From contig NW_020194585.1 in NCBI RefSeq assembly GCF_002865645.1, forward strand, positions 1,054,001 to 1,118,000: a DNA stretch of 64,000 nt. The letters are read 5' to 3'. Source of the stretch: Hyaloscypha bicolor E. Its lineage: Eukaryota > Ascomycota > Leotiomycetes > Helotiales > Hyaloscyphaceae. Both the position numbers and the translations under genes were made by a program. The notes under the pieces are model-generated. The model was given only the letters and a program-made list of their open reading frames with translations. It had not been told where the DNA came from and made no database searches. Below, one piece after another: positions 49,092-59,259 of the stretch (position 1 is the stretch's first letter; every line of letters begins with the position of its first letter).

Positions 49092-49859
49092 ATGGCCACA
49101 GAAAGCTCCGAGAGTTCACCTCCGGCATCCCGGCCAGTCTCATCAAAAGGATCAAGGACGCCAATGTCAATAGACCTCTCCTCTATTCCGCCTCTACAAC
49201 AACCAACTCCTCCTTCGAACACCCTCCTCATCACCAATCTCCAGGATGCCGAAATCTTCCGCGCCGACAATCTCCAAACCATCAAAGACCTCATCAACGC
49301 CTCGGCGCCTATCCACTCGTGGGCGCCGCTCAAATCCTTCAGGCGCATCATAGCCTCCTTCTTTGACGAGGACTCCGCTATTCGGATCCGTCAAATCCTC
49401 GATGGCGAAGCAATAATGGGCGAGCGTGTCAAGGTGTATTTCGGCCAACCAACCAACATCGAACCCAAAGACGAGCATCTCAATCTGCCTGATGCAGGGA
49501 AGTTGTTCTTCATCTCGCCTCCGCCTTCTCCTCCTCACGGATGGGAAATGAAGTTAGAAGACGCACCAAATAAACAGGTACATGCGGAGGATTTGGCGGA
49601 GGCATTGGCGAAGCTACATCACAAGCCGCGGACAGATCTCCCCGCAAGCCCAATAAGTGATGGGGAGCAAGAGCCGGGAAGAGCACGCAGTGGATCGAGC
49701 ACGACGATATATCACCCGAGTGAACATGGGTGCAGTCCCAACCTGCCGGCAATTTCGGTAGAGGATTTGACGGGCGAGAGTAACATTAGTCCGATTGAGA
49801 CGGAGAAGCCTATTCTTGCTCATACTTCAAGACCACCAGTAGAGTTGATGGAAACGTGA
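49092..49859 (+). CDS. rcn1: Calcipressin (calcineurin regulator)
   Basis: Single exon, 255 residues. Residues ~40-125 form the RRM-like fold of the family (TLLITNLQ..., SFRRIIASFFDEDSAIRI, VKVYFGQP). The hallmark FISPPPSPPHGWE follows near 138-150: it contains the SP-repeat ISPPxSPP, which is phosphorylated and inserts in the calcineurin active site. The tail is Ser/Pro/Glu-rich and disordered. Known role: stimulates or inhibits calcineurin in calcium signalling, depending on phosphorylation. The start is supported by conserved length and a short leader. Confidence 0.95.
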   Translation: MATESSESSPPASRPVSSKGSRTPMSIDLSSIPPLQQPTPPSNTLLITNLQDAEIFRADNLQTIKDLINASAPIHSWAPLKSFRRIIASFFDEDSAIRIRQILDGEAIMGERVKVYFGQPTNIEPKDEHLNLPDAGKLFFISPPPSPPHGWEMKLEDAPNKQVHAEDLAEALAKLHHKPRTDLPASPISDGEQEPGRARSGSSTTIYHPSEHGCSPNLPAISVEDLTGESNISPIETEKPILAHTSRPPVELMET

Positions 49860-50081
49860 GGGATCGGGGGGTGAAATTTGATGGCAGTTTGGCGTTAAGA
49901 GGGGTGCATGGTCTCGGCGGGAGCTCTGCGTTTGCATTGAGCTTTTTTTATATATCGGCATTGCACCGAGAAGATCTCACGATCATGGGGACTTGTGCGG
50001 TAAACTGAGAATAGATGAGTCGTTAGATTCTCATTGTAATAATATTTGGATGGTTTAATCCCGATGCCTCTGACCAGAATT

Positions 50082-51785
50082 TCAAGTAAACCACCAGGCT
50101 GCTAGTCTCCCAAATACCTTGAACGTTGTCATCAAACAGAAATACAAAACAATACCCATAACTGCACTTCCCATACACAGTGCACTCAGATTCCTCCTCT
50201 CAACTCCCGATTCCTTTAAGCCAGATACATATTCTCCCATCGACGTTGTTGTGTCAAAGTTTGGGATATACTTGAAGTCGAAGTTCGTTTCCTCACCCAA
50301 CCCATGTGCCTTGTTCTCGACTATCACTTGATAGAACATGCTTCGAAGTGCCTAGGGCAGTACTGTAAGCATGGAGTAAGATAGCGGTTCACATATACAC
50401 ACCTTTAACTTTCGCCTATCTAGGTACGGTATCGAGCGATATGTATAACATATGAACACGAAGAAGATGCACTGCCCTGCAACTAGAGCCTTATAATAAA
50501 GGCTTGGGCGACCCAGCCCCAAGGCATCCGCCAATTCGTCCCCGTTAAGCCACCGAGCGCTCGCTATGAGAAAATCTTTTGACGCATAAGCAGGAGGTTG
50601 TCTTTGCAACGAGAGAATGATGTTGTTTGCGAGCACTTTCGACGTCTCGCTGGGACGAATCTCTGAAATCAAAAGAGATTCCATCATAGATTTAGCTCGT
50701 TCTGGGGTCTCAAAGTACTCAGGAGGGGTCCCAATGTAATGAGCTACCAGACGCCACAGAGCAAGATAATCCTTTATCTCTTGCTGTCTCATCCAGATCC
50801 CCTGTCTCGGGAAGCCGAGCCAAATCAGAGTTGCCGAGAAGGTGATTATTGTACCAATAGAATCTAAGTCGTTGATAGGAATCCCAAACTCCTCTACGGA
50901 ATAATACTCTGGTCTTTCTTTTGCAAGTTTCATTATTCGTCGTCGTACAGCTGCGTGAAGAAGTCTGACTCGGATGGATGAAGCATGACCAGCTCCGCCT
51001 GGCTTGATGGAGTCTAAGGAGCTCGTTCTGCACAGCAAATTAGCACTTTAAAGCCGAGAAAAGGGCCTTAATGAGCCGAGAGTCCCAGATCTGTCTTGGA
51101 CCCTAAGACAGGGTGGAAATGGGGTCTAAAAGCTTCCGAGAAAGCTCCTAGACTCGTAGCTTCTGCAGAAAAGGTTGCAAAATTGGTATGAGAATAAGCC
51201 TTACACTTGCAAAATATGCTGCGTGGTCTCGTACATCCGGGCTTTAGCCACTTTGGTCGAAAAGCCTCCCGTCCGAGCAAGGACCTCAGTGACCCGGGCA
51301 GCTCCCATACCTCCAAGTAGAGACTGGTAAGCCAGCTGTACCCGTGTCAGTCAGAGTATTTTGTTCTGAATATGGAGAGTTCATACAGCAGTAAGAGCCA
51401 CGCCTCCATACCGATAAAAAACATCTTGTCCACGAGCAATCTGATTCCAATCAACCCAATCCGGTATAGTATTTACTTCGTCCCACAGACGTCCCAGTGC
51501 CTCGTCTTCTGGGGCATGGTCTCTTAAGAGAGCATACAAGTTTCTTTTCACTGGAGGTTTTGCATCCGCTTGAGTCCTGCTTCGATTTCGAGGCAGCTGT
51601 TGGTCCGGACCAGGTGGCGAGATCCTATTAAGGCGGACCAAACATTCCTCGCCCGACACATCATAAGAGTACTTCAGAGGATGCATTTCCGCCGGGGTCA
51701 TGTGCTGGGGAGTCCATTGGAAGTCGAAGCCCCAAACATGTCTACTATTCTCATCCTTGCGTAAGAAAGGGTTGGGCCAAGACAT
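50082..51785 (-). CDS. MpaB-like ER-bound oxygenase (DUF2236)
   Basis: Four exons: 51387-51785, 51205-51335, 50403-51027, 50082-50351; introns of 51, 177 and 51 nt; 474 residues. The diagnostic block GHASSIRVRLLHAAVRRR (190-207) carries the conserved His/Arg of the DUF2236 haem-binding fold shared by MpaB and latex-clearing-type oxygenases. Also seen: ARGQDVFYRYGG, MYETTQHILQV, DYLALWRLVAHYIG, and a C-terminal membrane helix (about 440-462, ALCMGSAVMGIVLYFCL). In mycophenolic acid synthesis MpaB cleaves a farnesyl chain oxidatively at the ER; the substrate here is unknown and no biosynthetic genes surround it. The 177-nt intron is required to restore the block ILQV-TSSLDSIKPGG. Confidence 0.88.
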
Positions 51786-52470
51786 CGACAACTAAAGCCT
51801 AAAGAGTAAGGAATCGAGAAAGGAGAAGAATGTGAGGGAATATCCAAGGAGTGAAAGAGCGTGTTTCTAAGATGTTGCTGCTCGAATATAGGTTGGAAAG
51901 TTTTACCCCGCTGTCACATGGCGACATCATGAGTTCGATCCTTGATCGTGCGGCAAACGTTTAGGGGAGGAAACCCAGAACATTGGCGAGTTATGACCGA
52001 AGCTCTGCTTGTGTCCGCGGCTATCTGCCAGCCAACAAAGACACTGAGAACACCCCCCTATTGCACCTGTTTAAAGCTGACTCGAAGCTGCTGACTCGAA
52101 TAGAAGCTCAAAATGCGAGCAGGCTGATCACGTTTCTGGACCACCCCAAAATATCGCCAATCTGGAGGGGCAAAATCTTGACACGCAGTTCCCGCATCCT
52201 CAACTGTCGCTCATCCGCACCGCAAAGTGCTACCTTTACCTTTAGGTACGTGGAGAGCAAACATATTCTGTGTGTGTAGTTGTACAGCCGGCCAGCTCGC
52301 CTCGCTTAACATCGACAAAACGAACGCATGCCTCGCCTCGCCGGGGCGGTACAGTACTGCAGCGGCCACCGATAAGGATCGCGGAAATGACACCAAGCGC
52401 TGACCCGGGCTGCAACATTTTTTTCCCTCGCGAACCCTCACTTCTCCTGAACCCATTCCGGGCTACAGCA
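51786..52470. other. Divergent intergenic region oxygenase / rrg9
   Basis: About 0.7 kb holding both promoters. The rrg9 frame stays open upstream with in-frame ATG at 52387, treated here as leader. Confidence 0.5.
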
Positions 52471-53565
52471 ATGCTTTGCCGCTGCACTGTCGACACCTTG
52501 AGACTTTTTATTAGAAGTATAGCCCAGGTGGACCTTTCTGCATCCAAGACATTCGGCCCTTCTTCACCGTTGTTGATTCGAAGCTGCAACCCTGCCGCAA
52601 GTACCAGAGATCGATATCTTCCTCGCCGAGCGTATGCTACTACTCCCTTCTCGGACAGCAAAGGATCAATCAATGGATTGACAGATGTAAAGTCGGCCTC
52701 GGGGTCGCCAAGATGGTTGGAAGGGCACTTGCAGAGCAAACCCGATGCTGACAGCGCCGTTGTCGAACTCTCCCCAGAAGCGGTAGATGCCATTGCAGCA
52801 GATCTGGCGCCCCAAGAGCCCTCCCAGCACCACGAGACTCCTTCTAGGGAGTATGAAACTCCGTTGAAGTCTTTGTTGAAGGATCTTCCCATGAAGCAGC
52901 CTAAGCCGCCCGTGGACCCAGTATCAAGGATCACAGGTAGGAGGACAAAGGTTGCAAACAACTCTTTTGCGCTCCACTTCAGCAAGCCTCGAAGAACAGA
53001 CTCAAATTCCAAAACTGGGGGATCAGCGTCAAGGCCTACAAGTCGAGATGAATGGACGCCTCCTGAACGCGAGCACTGGCAGATTGACAAAGAAGCTCTG
53101 TCGAAGAAATTCCCTGATGGGTGGAACCCGCGAAAACGTCTTTCTCCCGATGCTATTACTGGCATCCGAGCTCTTCATGCTCAGATGCCCGAACGATACG
53201 ATACACAAACTTTGTCACAAGAATTCGGAGTCACTGCTGAAGCAATCCGGAGAATATTGAAGTCTAAGTGGAGTCCGTCTCCCGAGGAAGAAACAGACCG
53301 ACAAAGACGTTGGCTTAAAAGGGGCCAACAGGTCTGGAGCAGATATGCAGAGCTAGGGGTGAAGCCACCAAAGCTGTGGAGAGAGCTGGGCATTGGGCAG
53401 GGGAAACCAGACTGGATGAAGAGGAAGCAGGAATGGACGAAGAAACAGCAACAGCCTCGGGACCCACCCGTGCTGATTACGACTGCCAGGCGCAGGGAGG
53501 CAAACGGCAACAGCGCTGCGAGTCTCGCTGCAAAGAGCTCCAGTCTTGCGGATAGGATACTGTGA
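52471..53565 (+). CDS. rrg9: Required for respiratory growth protein 9, mitochondrial
   Basis: Single exon, 364 residues from ATG 52471 (an in-frame ATG at 52387 would add 28). The N-terminus is a good presequence: Arg/Ser/Leu-rich, ending near RRAYATTPF. The conserved Rrg9 block is in the C-terminal half: W.IDKEALSKKFPDGWNPRKRLSPDAITGIRALHAQ..., a helix-turn-helix-like QEFGVTAEAIRRILKSKW, then RWLKRGQQVW. The tail is Lys/Gln-rich. Yeast Rrg9 is needed to keep mitochondrial DNA and respiratory growth; its molecular activity is not settled. The downstream start is preferred because the extra residues fit a presequence less well. Confidence 0.9.
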   Translation: MLCRCTVDTLRLFIRSIAQVDLSASKTFGPSSPLLIRSCNPAASTRDRYLPRRAYATTPFSDSKGSINGLTDVKSASGSPRWLEGHLQSKPDADSAVVELSPEAVDAIAADLAPQEPSQHHETPSREYETPLKSLLKDLPMKQPKPPVDPVSRITGRRTKVANNSFALHFSKPRRTDSNSKTGGSASRPTSRDEWTPPEREHWQIDKEALSKKFPDGWNPRKRLSPDAITGIRALHAQMPERYDTQTLSQEFGVTAEAIRRILKSKWSPSPEEETDRQRRWLKRGQQVWSRYAELGVKPPKLWRELGIGQGKPDWMKRKQEWTKKQQQPRDPPVLITTARRREANGNSAASLAAKSSSLADRIL

Positions 53566-54377
53566 AGGGTGGTTTGATGGTTTCATGAAACCGGCATTTT
53601 GTATGATAGACCGGGGGCTCAATTTGTTGGATTTTGGCAGGATTGACATGAAGATATCAGTGGATTTGCATTGAATTTGAAGCTCAAATGCTCCAATGGC
53701 AACGCTTTACCGAGAACAAGTTTCGACCGTTCATGCTGAGTGCGCCATGCATATTGGGAAATTGATCAGAGCAAGCCCCTGCTGCCGCCACAAGAACGAA
53801 AATCAGGGGCAAGACCTATTTCCATGGCTCCTGGGTGTCGGGGTGACTTGGAGCAGGATGTGATGGGATGTGATGTGATGTGATGTATGTGCCGCCTCGC
53901 TGGACCGGACCTGCAGCCAAAATTGTGAAGCTGTTCGGAGACTGGGAGACCCCAGAGCTTCATCCCTGGAAGCGCGTGCAGGGCCCAGCACCGCGTCGCG
54001 CACGGACATCTGACCTGAAGGAGGCCCTCGAAAACCCAGCCCAACCATACCAGCTGAGTCCCATCTCGTCACATTCCTCCTCATCGCTTCCGCTTCGTCT
54101 TTCTTTACTGCTTGGTCTTTCCATCTGAATCTGACCTACTACTATCTCAACTCCGATCGACCAGATCTGCCGCTGTACGTGAGCAATTCCCCGTGCTCCT
54201 GTTCGTTGGTAACTACCACAACAAACGTCAGCCTTTGTTTCCCATGTCCTCTTTGGATCAGTCTTGCGCCTCAATTGCGACGACGGCCTTCCCAAAGTTG
54301 CGGTCGAGAACACAGATGACCTACTCTTCAACCCAATTGCGTCAATCGCGGCAATTGAACACCTCCATGGCTTGATC
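53566..54377. other. Intergenic: rrg9 3' flank and WD40 gene leader
   Basis: 0.8 kb containing a GATGT pentamer run (53857-53888) and a CT-rich leader before the WD40 ATG at 54378. A non-ATG open frame extends the WD40 gene to 54264 and is treated as leader. Confidence 0.55.
53857..53888. repeat. Pentanucleotide GATGT/GATGG run
   Basis: Six to seven consecutive 5-bp units (GATGT, one GATGG), upstream of the WD40 gene. Confidence 0.8.
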
Positions 54378-57300
54378 ATGTCTTCCACTCCGTCGAACCA
54401 AAGGACGTTTGCTGCCAACAACGGGCTCAAGCTGACACCCTCGAATTCTCCATACCCACGCACCCCTCGATCACCGAATAAGCCCCGCCCTTTCTACGAG
54501 TCGGGTCTTTCACTCAAGCGTATCATTGGCACCACAGTTTCTTCTCCCACCGCATTCGATAGCTGCTCATCATCTCGAACTTTTGCATACACAGCCGGCG
54601 CAGCGGCCGTTATTTTCACTGTTGACGACGATTCGAAGGACTCCCAGAGATTCTTCAGAGCTCGCCCAACGGCAACGGCACTCAATGCTGGGGCCACAGC
54701 CACATGCACTCCTTCTACCCCAGAAAACACAGCAAATGATGGCAGGAATAGATCTGTTGCAAACCTGAGAGACTCTGCGGTTCCCTTCTCGCTGTCTACA
54801 CCACATACAAACCTTGAACGAGTTGACTCGCCTACATTAAAAACTTGGACAAGCAGGGAAAGAATCAAAGCGGCCACTTGTGTCTCTCTGAGCCCGGATG
54901 GAACCCTGTTGGCGGTTGGGGAGGTGAGCATCTCCCCGCTCGGTCATTAACGTCAGTTATTAACCTTATGACAGACCGGATACTCCCCAAGAGTGCTGAT
55001 TTTCTCTTTGCAAGATACTTCCTCTGATACTCCTTTAGTTATATTAAACGAACATACCTTTGGTGTTCGAGCTGTTTCATTCAGCCCTGATCAGAAATAT
55101 CTTGCCAGCCTGGGTACTGCGAATGATGGATTTCTTTATGTTTGGTCAATCAACCAAAGAACTGGGGCTGCCAAATTACACTCTAGTAACAAATGCACGA
55201 GCTTTATCAAGCAAATGATCTGGCTCGGAAGCAGTATAGTCACGTAAGTGTCTAATATACCCTTCGATCAAGTCAAGGTCTCCAGTAGCTAACCAATGCG
55301 CAGAATCGGTACCAGACATATCAAGATATGGAGGGTCGAGGGGAATCGGAGCGTATCGCCATCAAAACGACGATTCGCGCTTGATGGAACACCGCAACCA
55401 GCCGCTGTCCAGCCGATCCTGAAAACCCTGGCAGGTCGGAACGTACTACTTGGGCCCCTTGTGGAAGCTACTTTCACGGCCATTGCACCAATATCCAATC
55501 ACAAGGCCATTGTTTGCGCTGAAAAGGGCGACGTTTGCCTTCTCGACGATAGCGAGGGCCAAAAGTTAATAAAACTGGCAAGTACGGGGTTCTTCATCAT
55601 GTGTCTTGCGGTTGATGTTCAGTCTCGAATGGTCAGAATTGGAGGGCGCAATGGCAGAATGAAATCCATGATCCTGGATGAGCTCTTAAATCCATCTCCT
55701 CCTGAATCACTGAAATCATTTTTAGAATCTGCCTCGGGCGCCTCCGGCCCCGATCTCTGTGCAATGGGTTATGCTGCAAACAGCCTCGTCACGGTCGATT
55801 CCAACAATTCGATAGAAATATCGAATCCGGACTCTGATACTGCGGATTTGAGTATGCAGAAAGTCCTCTCGGCACATGGTGATTCGGTCCTTGGGATTGG
55901 CCTGTTGTCTCCTGAGAACAAGATGAATGCCGCGTTTCTTACATGGTCTGCCAATGGAACAATCGTCTTCTGGGATCTTGACGGTAGCAGCAAGGGTCTT
56001 GTGAAGGTAGAAGTTGAGCAGCTCTCCGCAGGAGACGACGACCCTGTCAACCAATGTCAGATTGTGAGGGCTGGGAAGAACGCTGCATATTTAGTCACTG
56101 GGGACAAATATGGCGTCTTGAGGGTCTTGCGGATCGTCGATCCGTCCACCCAGACGTGTGAGTTGGAAACGAGGGCTCATATGTCCGATATTCAAGATAT
56201 CGCCCTTCATGAAAGTGAAAACACTACCATGATCGCCTCCTGTAGCCGGGACCGAACGGTTCAGATGTTCCGTTTGCTCCTAGGCGAATGGGTTCTTATC
56301 CAAACATTGGATGACCATTCAGCCAGTGTCTGCAGCCTGTTCTTTGCGGAGAATGGAGAGAAGTTGATATCCTGCTCGACAGACAGAACCATTCACATAA
56401 GGCAACTTGTGAAGAAGGACGTTGGGGGTCAAGATATCATTGGCGCAGTTCCCCTTCGCATTATCACACTGAAAGCTTCCCCAGTATCGATGGCCGCCTG
56501 TTTTGCAGACCAGATGGGCAACTTTGTCGTGTCTTTGCTTGATCGGTCAGTGGCAATCTATGAGATTGCCAGTGGGCGTCTTGTTAGCTCGTTCCGCGCA
56601 ACTGACAGTGAGGGTGCTGAGGCCGTTGTCTTGGATGCTCTGGTCATGGGAAGACCTAGTTGCATACCGGGAAGACCAACAATTTTAGCTGGAGTCTCGA
56701 CTACTGACAAGTCTGTGCGCGTTTACGATGGAGTAACAGGAGCATTTCTGGACCGCGAGTTTGGCCACACTGCGAGTGTGACTGATGTTGCCCTCTTGGA
56801 GTCCGACTCTGAGGAGAAGATTCTGATAAGCTCCGGGGCTGAGTAAGTGTTTTATGAACGGATTTTCTCTAGCAGATGTCTCGCGAGTTATTATTACTGC
56901 CAGGATCACTTGAGAGTAAAGGACTCGTGGGACACTATTTTTACCATTCACTTCCTTTAACAAGGCTAACTCTGAGACTATCTAGTGGTACTATTATGAT
57001 ATGGGATCTCTCACCAACGAAAGTGCCTGAAGCGCAAGAATCTTCCTCCGACACCCGAGAACCATCTCCTCCAAAGGACACTCCGTCCACTAGACCAGCA
57101 TTGAGGAGAGTGCTGTCTCGAGCTGAACTGGCAGAGTTTCAGCGGGTCTCACCAGTTTCGACGCCAACGGGCAATCGCTCTCCACCACGAATCCGACGAA
57201 AAACGTCGAGATACGGCCTCTCATCGCAGTCTCCTACTCTCGCGCTTGCGCCTCCTGTACCACCACTTAGTTCAAAGCACTTTACGTCAGCATCGGATGA

Positions 57301-57769
57301 CTCTTCCATACGTCGTGCTACGGGTAGCCGGCATCGATCTCGCAGCCCCCCGCCGGCAAAGGACATGAGGCGACCGTCACTGGCTTCACTTGATTCGCGG
57401 GGGCGAACGAAGAGCACAGGGAATTTCAGCGAGTTTGGCAGTCTCAATATGGCGACTGAGCAAGCATGTCGCACTCTACGAGCTTACCGCAAGAAGCTCC
57501 TGTCCGCCGAATCTGTGAAAGAGGATGCTCTGAAGGAGTTGGATCAGGAACTGCGACTCACAGCGGTAGCGTTAGGAGAGAAGAACCTCAAGACGAAAGT
57601 TATTAGTGAGACGGTATTAGCGGTTCTCGACCAATACTCCGATCGCCTCGTTTCTATGTTTGACGAGAAGCTTAGACTATTAAAGGTAGATTCAAGTGAG
57701 TCTGTAAGCATGGCAGAAGAGCGGCCAAAAACAGCAAGTAGTTTAGTTACTTCGAGTATATTACCTTAA
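54378..57769 (+). CDS. Large WD40-repeat protein (MABP1/WDR62-like)
   Basis: Four exons: 54378-54923, 54975-55243, 55304-56842, 56986-57769; introns of 51, 60 and 143 nt; 1,045 residues. A Ser/Pro-rich N-terminus (TPRSPNKPRPF) leads into two stacked WD40 propellers with recognisable blades (HTFGVRAVSFSPDQKYLAS, GTRHIKIWRVEG, CSRDRTVQMFRLL, HSASVCSLFFAENGEKLISC, SGADGTIMIWDLSP). A Ser/Arg/Pro-rich linker and a C-terminal helical/coiled region follow (CRTLRAYRKKLLSAESVKED, DQYSDRLVSMFDEKLRLLK). This layout resembles animal MABP1/WDR62, JNK-pathway and spindle-pole scaffolds; role in fungi not established. Oddity: the last ~12 codons (57735-57769) are AT-rich and the stop abuts the AT-rich block, so the natural C-terminus may be truncated or altered. 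Confidence 0.88.
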
Positions 57770-59227
57770 TTTATATATTTTAATAATACTTTTAAAAGAT
57801 ATTTATAAAATATTTAAAATTTATAATATTATTAAATATATAAAAGTATTTAATTAATTATATTTATAATACTTTTTAAATTTATTAAATATATTTTAAT
57901 AAAAAAAAATTTTAATTATAATATTAATTAAAAATTTAAAAATTTAATATAACTAGTTAATATAATTATTTTATAATTAGTTTTTATTTAATAAAAAAAA
58001 GCCTTAAAATTAATTAACTTTTATATATATTAATATTTTATTATTTATTTAATAACTTAATTAGAAACTATTAATAAAACCGAGTTTATTATTTATTATT
58101 TAAAACTATTTTAATTTATTTAATTCATTTATTATTATTTATTATTTAATTAACTAATTTATAAATAGAAATATTTAATAATAATATAATTATTATTAAA
58201 TAATTTTATTAAACTTATATATTAATTATATAGCTTTTTATAAGATATTTATTAGTAAATAATAAAATAATAGAATGAATTAGTAAATTATAAAACTATA
58301 ATATTAAATTTAATATAAAACTAATTTCTATTTCTTTTATAAGATTTAAAGAAGCCTTTTCTAAATAAAAGGCCCTAATAATATATATATAATTAGTAAT
58401 TTATAAGCCTAATACTTATAATATAAATAGTAATTAGTTATAATAATAAAGAACTATTAATTTTACTAATTAATACTTGTAATATCTAAAGTTTATTATA
58501 TATTCTTTAATTATATATAATTCTATATATATTATAATTATATTCTTTTCCTAAAATCTTATTTTCAAAATCTATTAATTTATATTAGTAAAATATTTAA
58601 ATAAAATAAACTTCTAGTATTTTAGAAAATAAGTTTATTAATATAATCTAAATAATAAATATAAAAATTATTTAATTAAATTAAGGCTAAATAAATAAAA
58701 AGAAATAATTTTTATATTTTAGGTATAAAAGCTAGCTAATAATTATAATTTTATTTAGGAACTAAATATTATAATTAGTTTAATTTAAAGTATTAAAATA
58801 CTATTTTATAAAATTAATATTATTTATTAGATCTTATATTAGAATAATTTAAATAGCTTTATAAAAGAATTTAATAAAATATTTATATAAGAAACTTATA
58901 TAAATATTTCTAAGATTCTAGAAATTATTTATAAGTTTCTAGAAATATATATTAATTAGTTATATTAATTTCTAATTAGAACTAGTATAAAAACTAGTAA
59001 TTAATTTAGATAGTTCTTTATTTCTATAAAAGAATCTTTTATATTATTATATACTCTAATAATTATATATATAATAACTTCTTCTATTATTATTTTCTAG
59101 CTTCTTTTTCTATTCTTTTCTAAGTCTTCTTTAATTATTTTTAATTATTTTTATAATATCTGGCTTTATTTTCTATTAATATAATTATAAATATAAAAGT
59201 AATTTTATAATTTCCTTTTTTATTATT

Positions 59228-59259
59228 AATAAATACTTGAAATATTTCAAGTATTTATT
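59228..59259. repeat. 32-bp perfect palindrome
   Basis: Each half is AATAAATACTTGAAAT and its exact reverse complement follows with no spacer (centre 59243/59244). It includes G and C positions, so it is not mere A/T alternation. Confidence 0.85.

Noticed and set aside
52242..53165. 307-codon open frame on the minus strand
   Set aside because: Lies antisense to rrg9, which has a clear conserved domain; no family resemblance in the antisense product.
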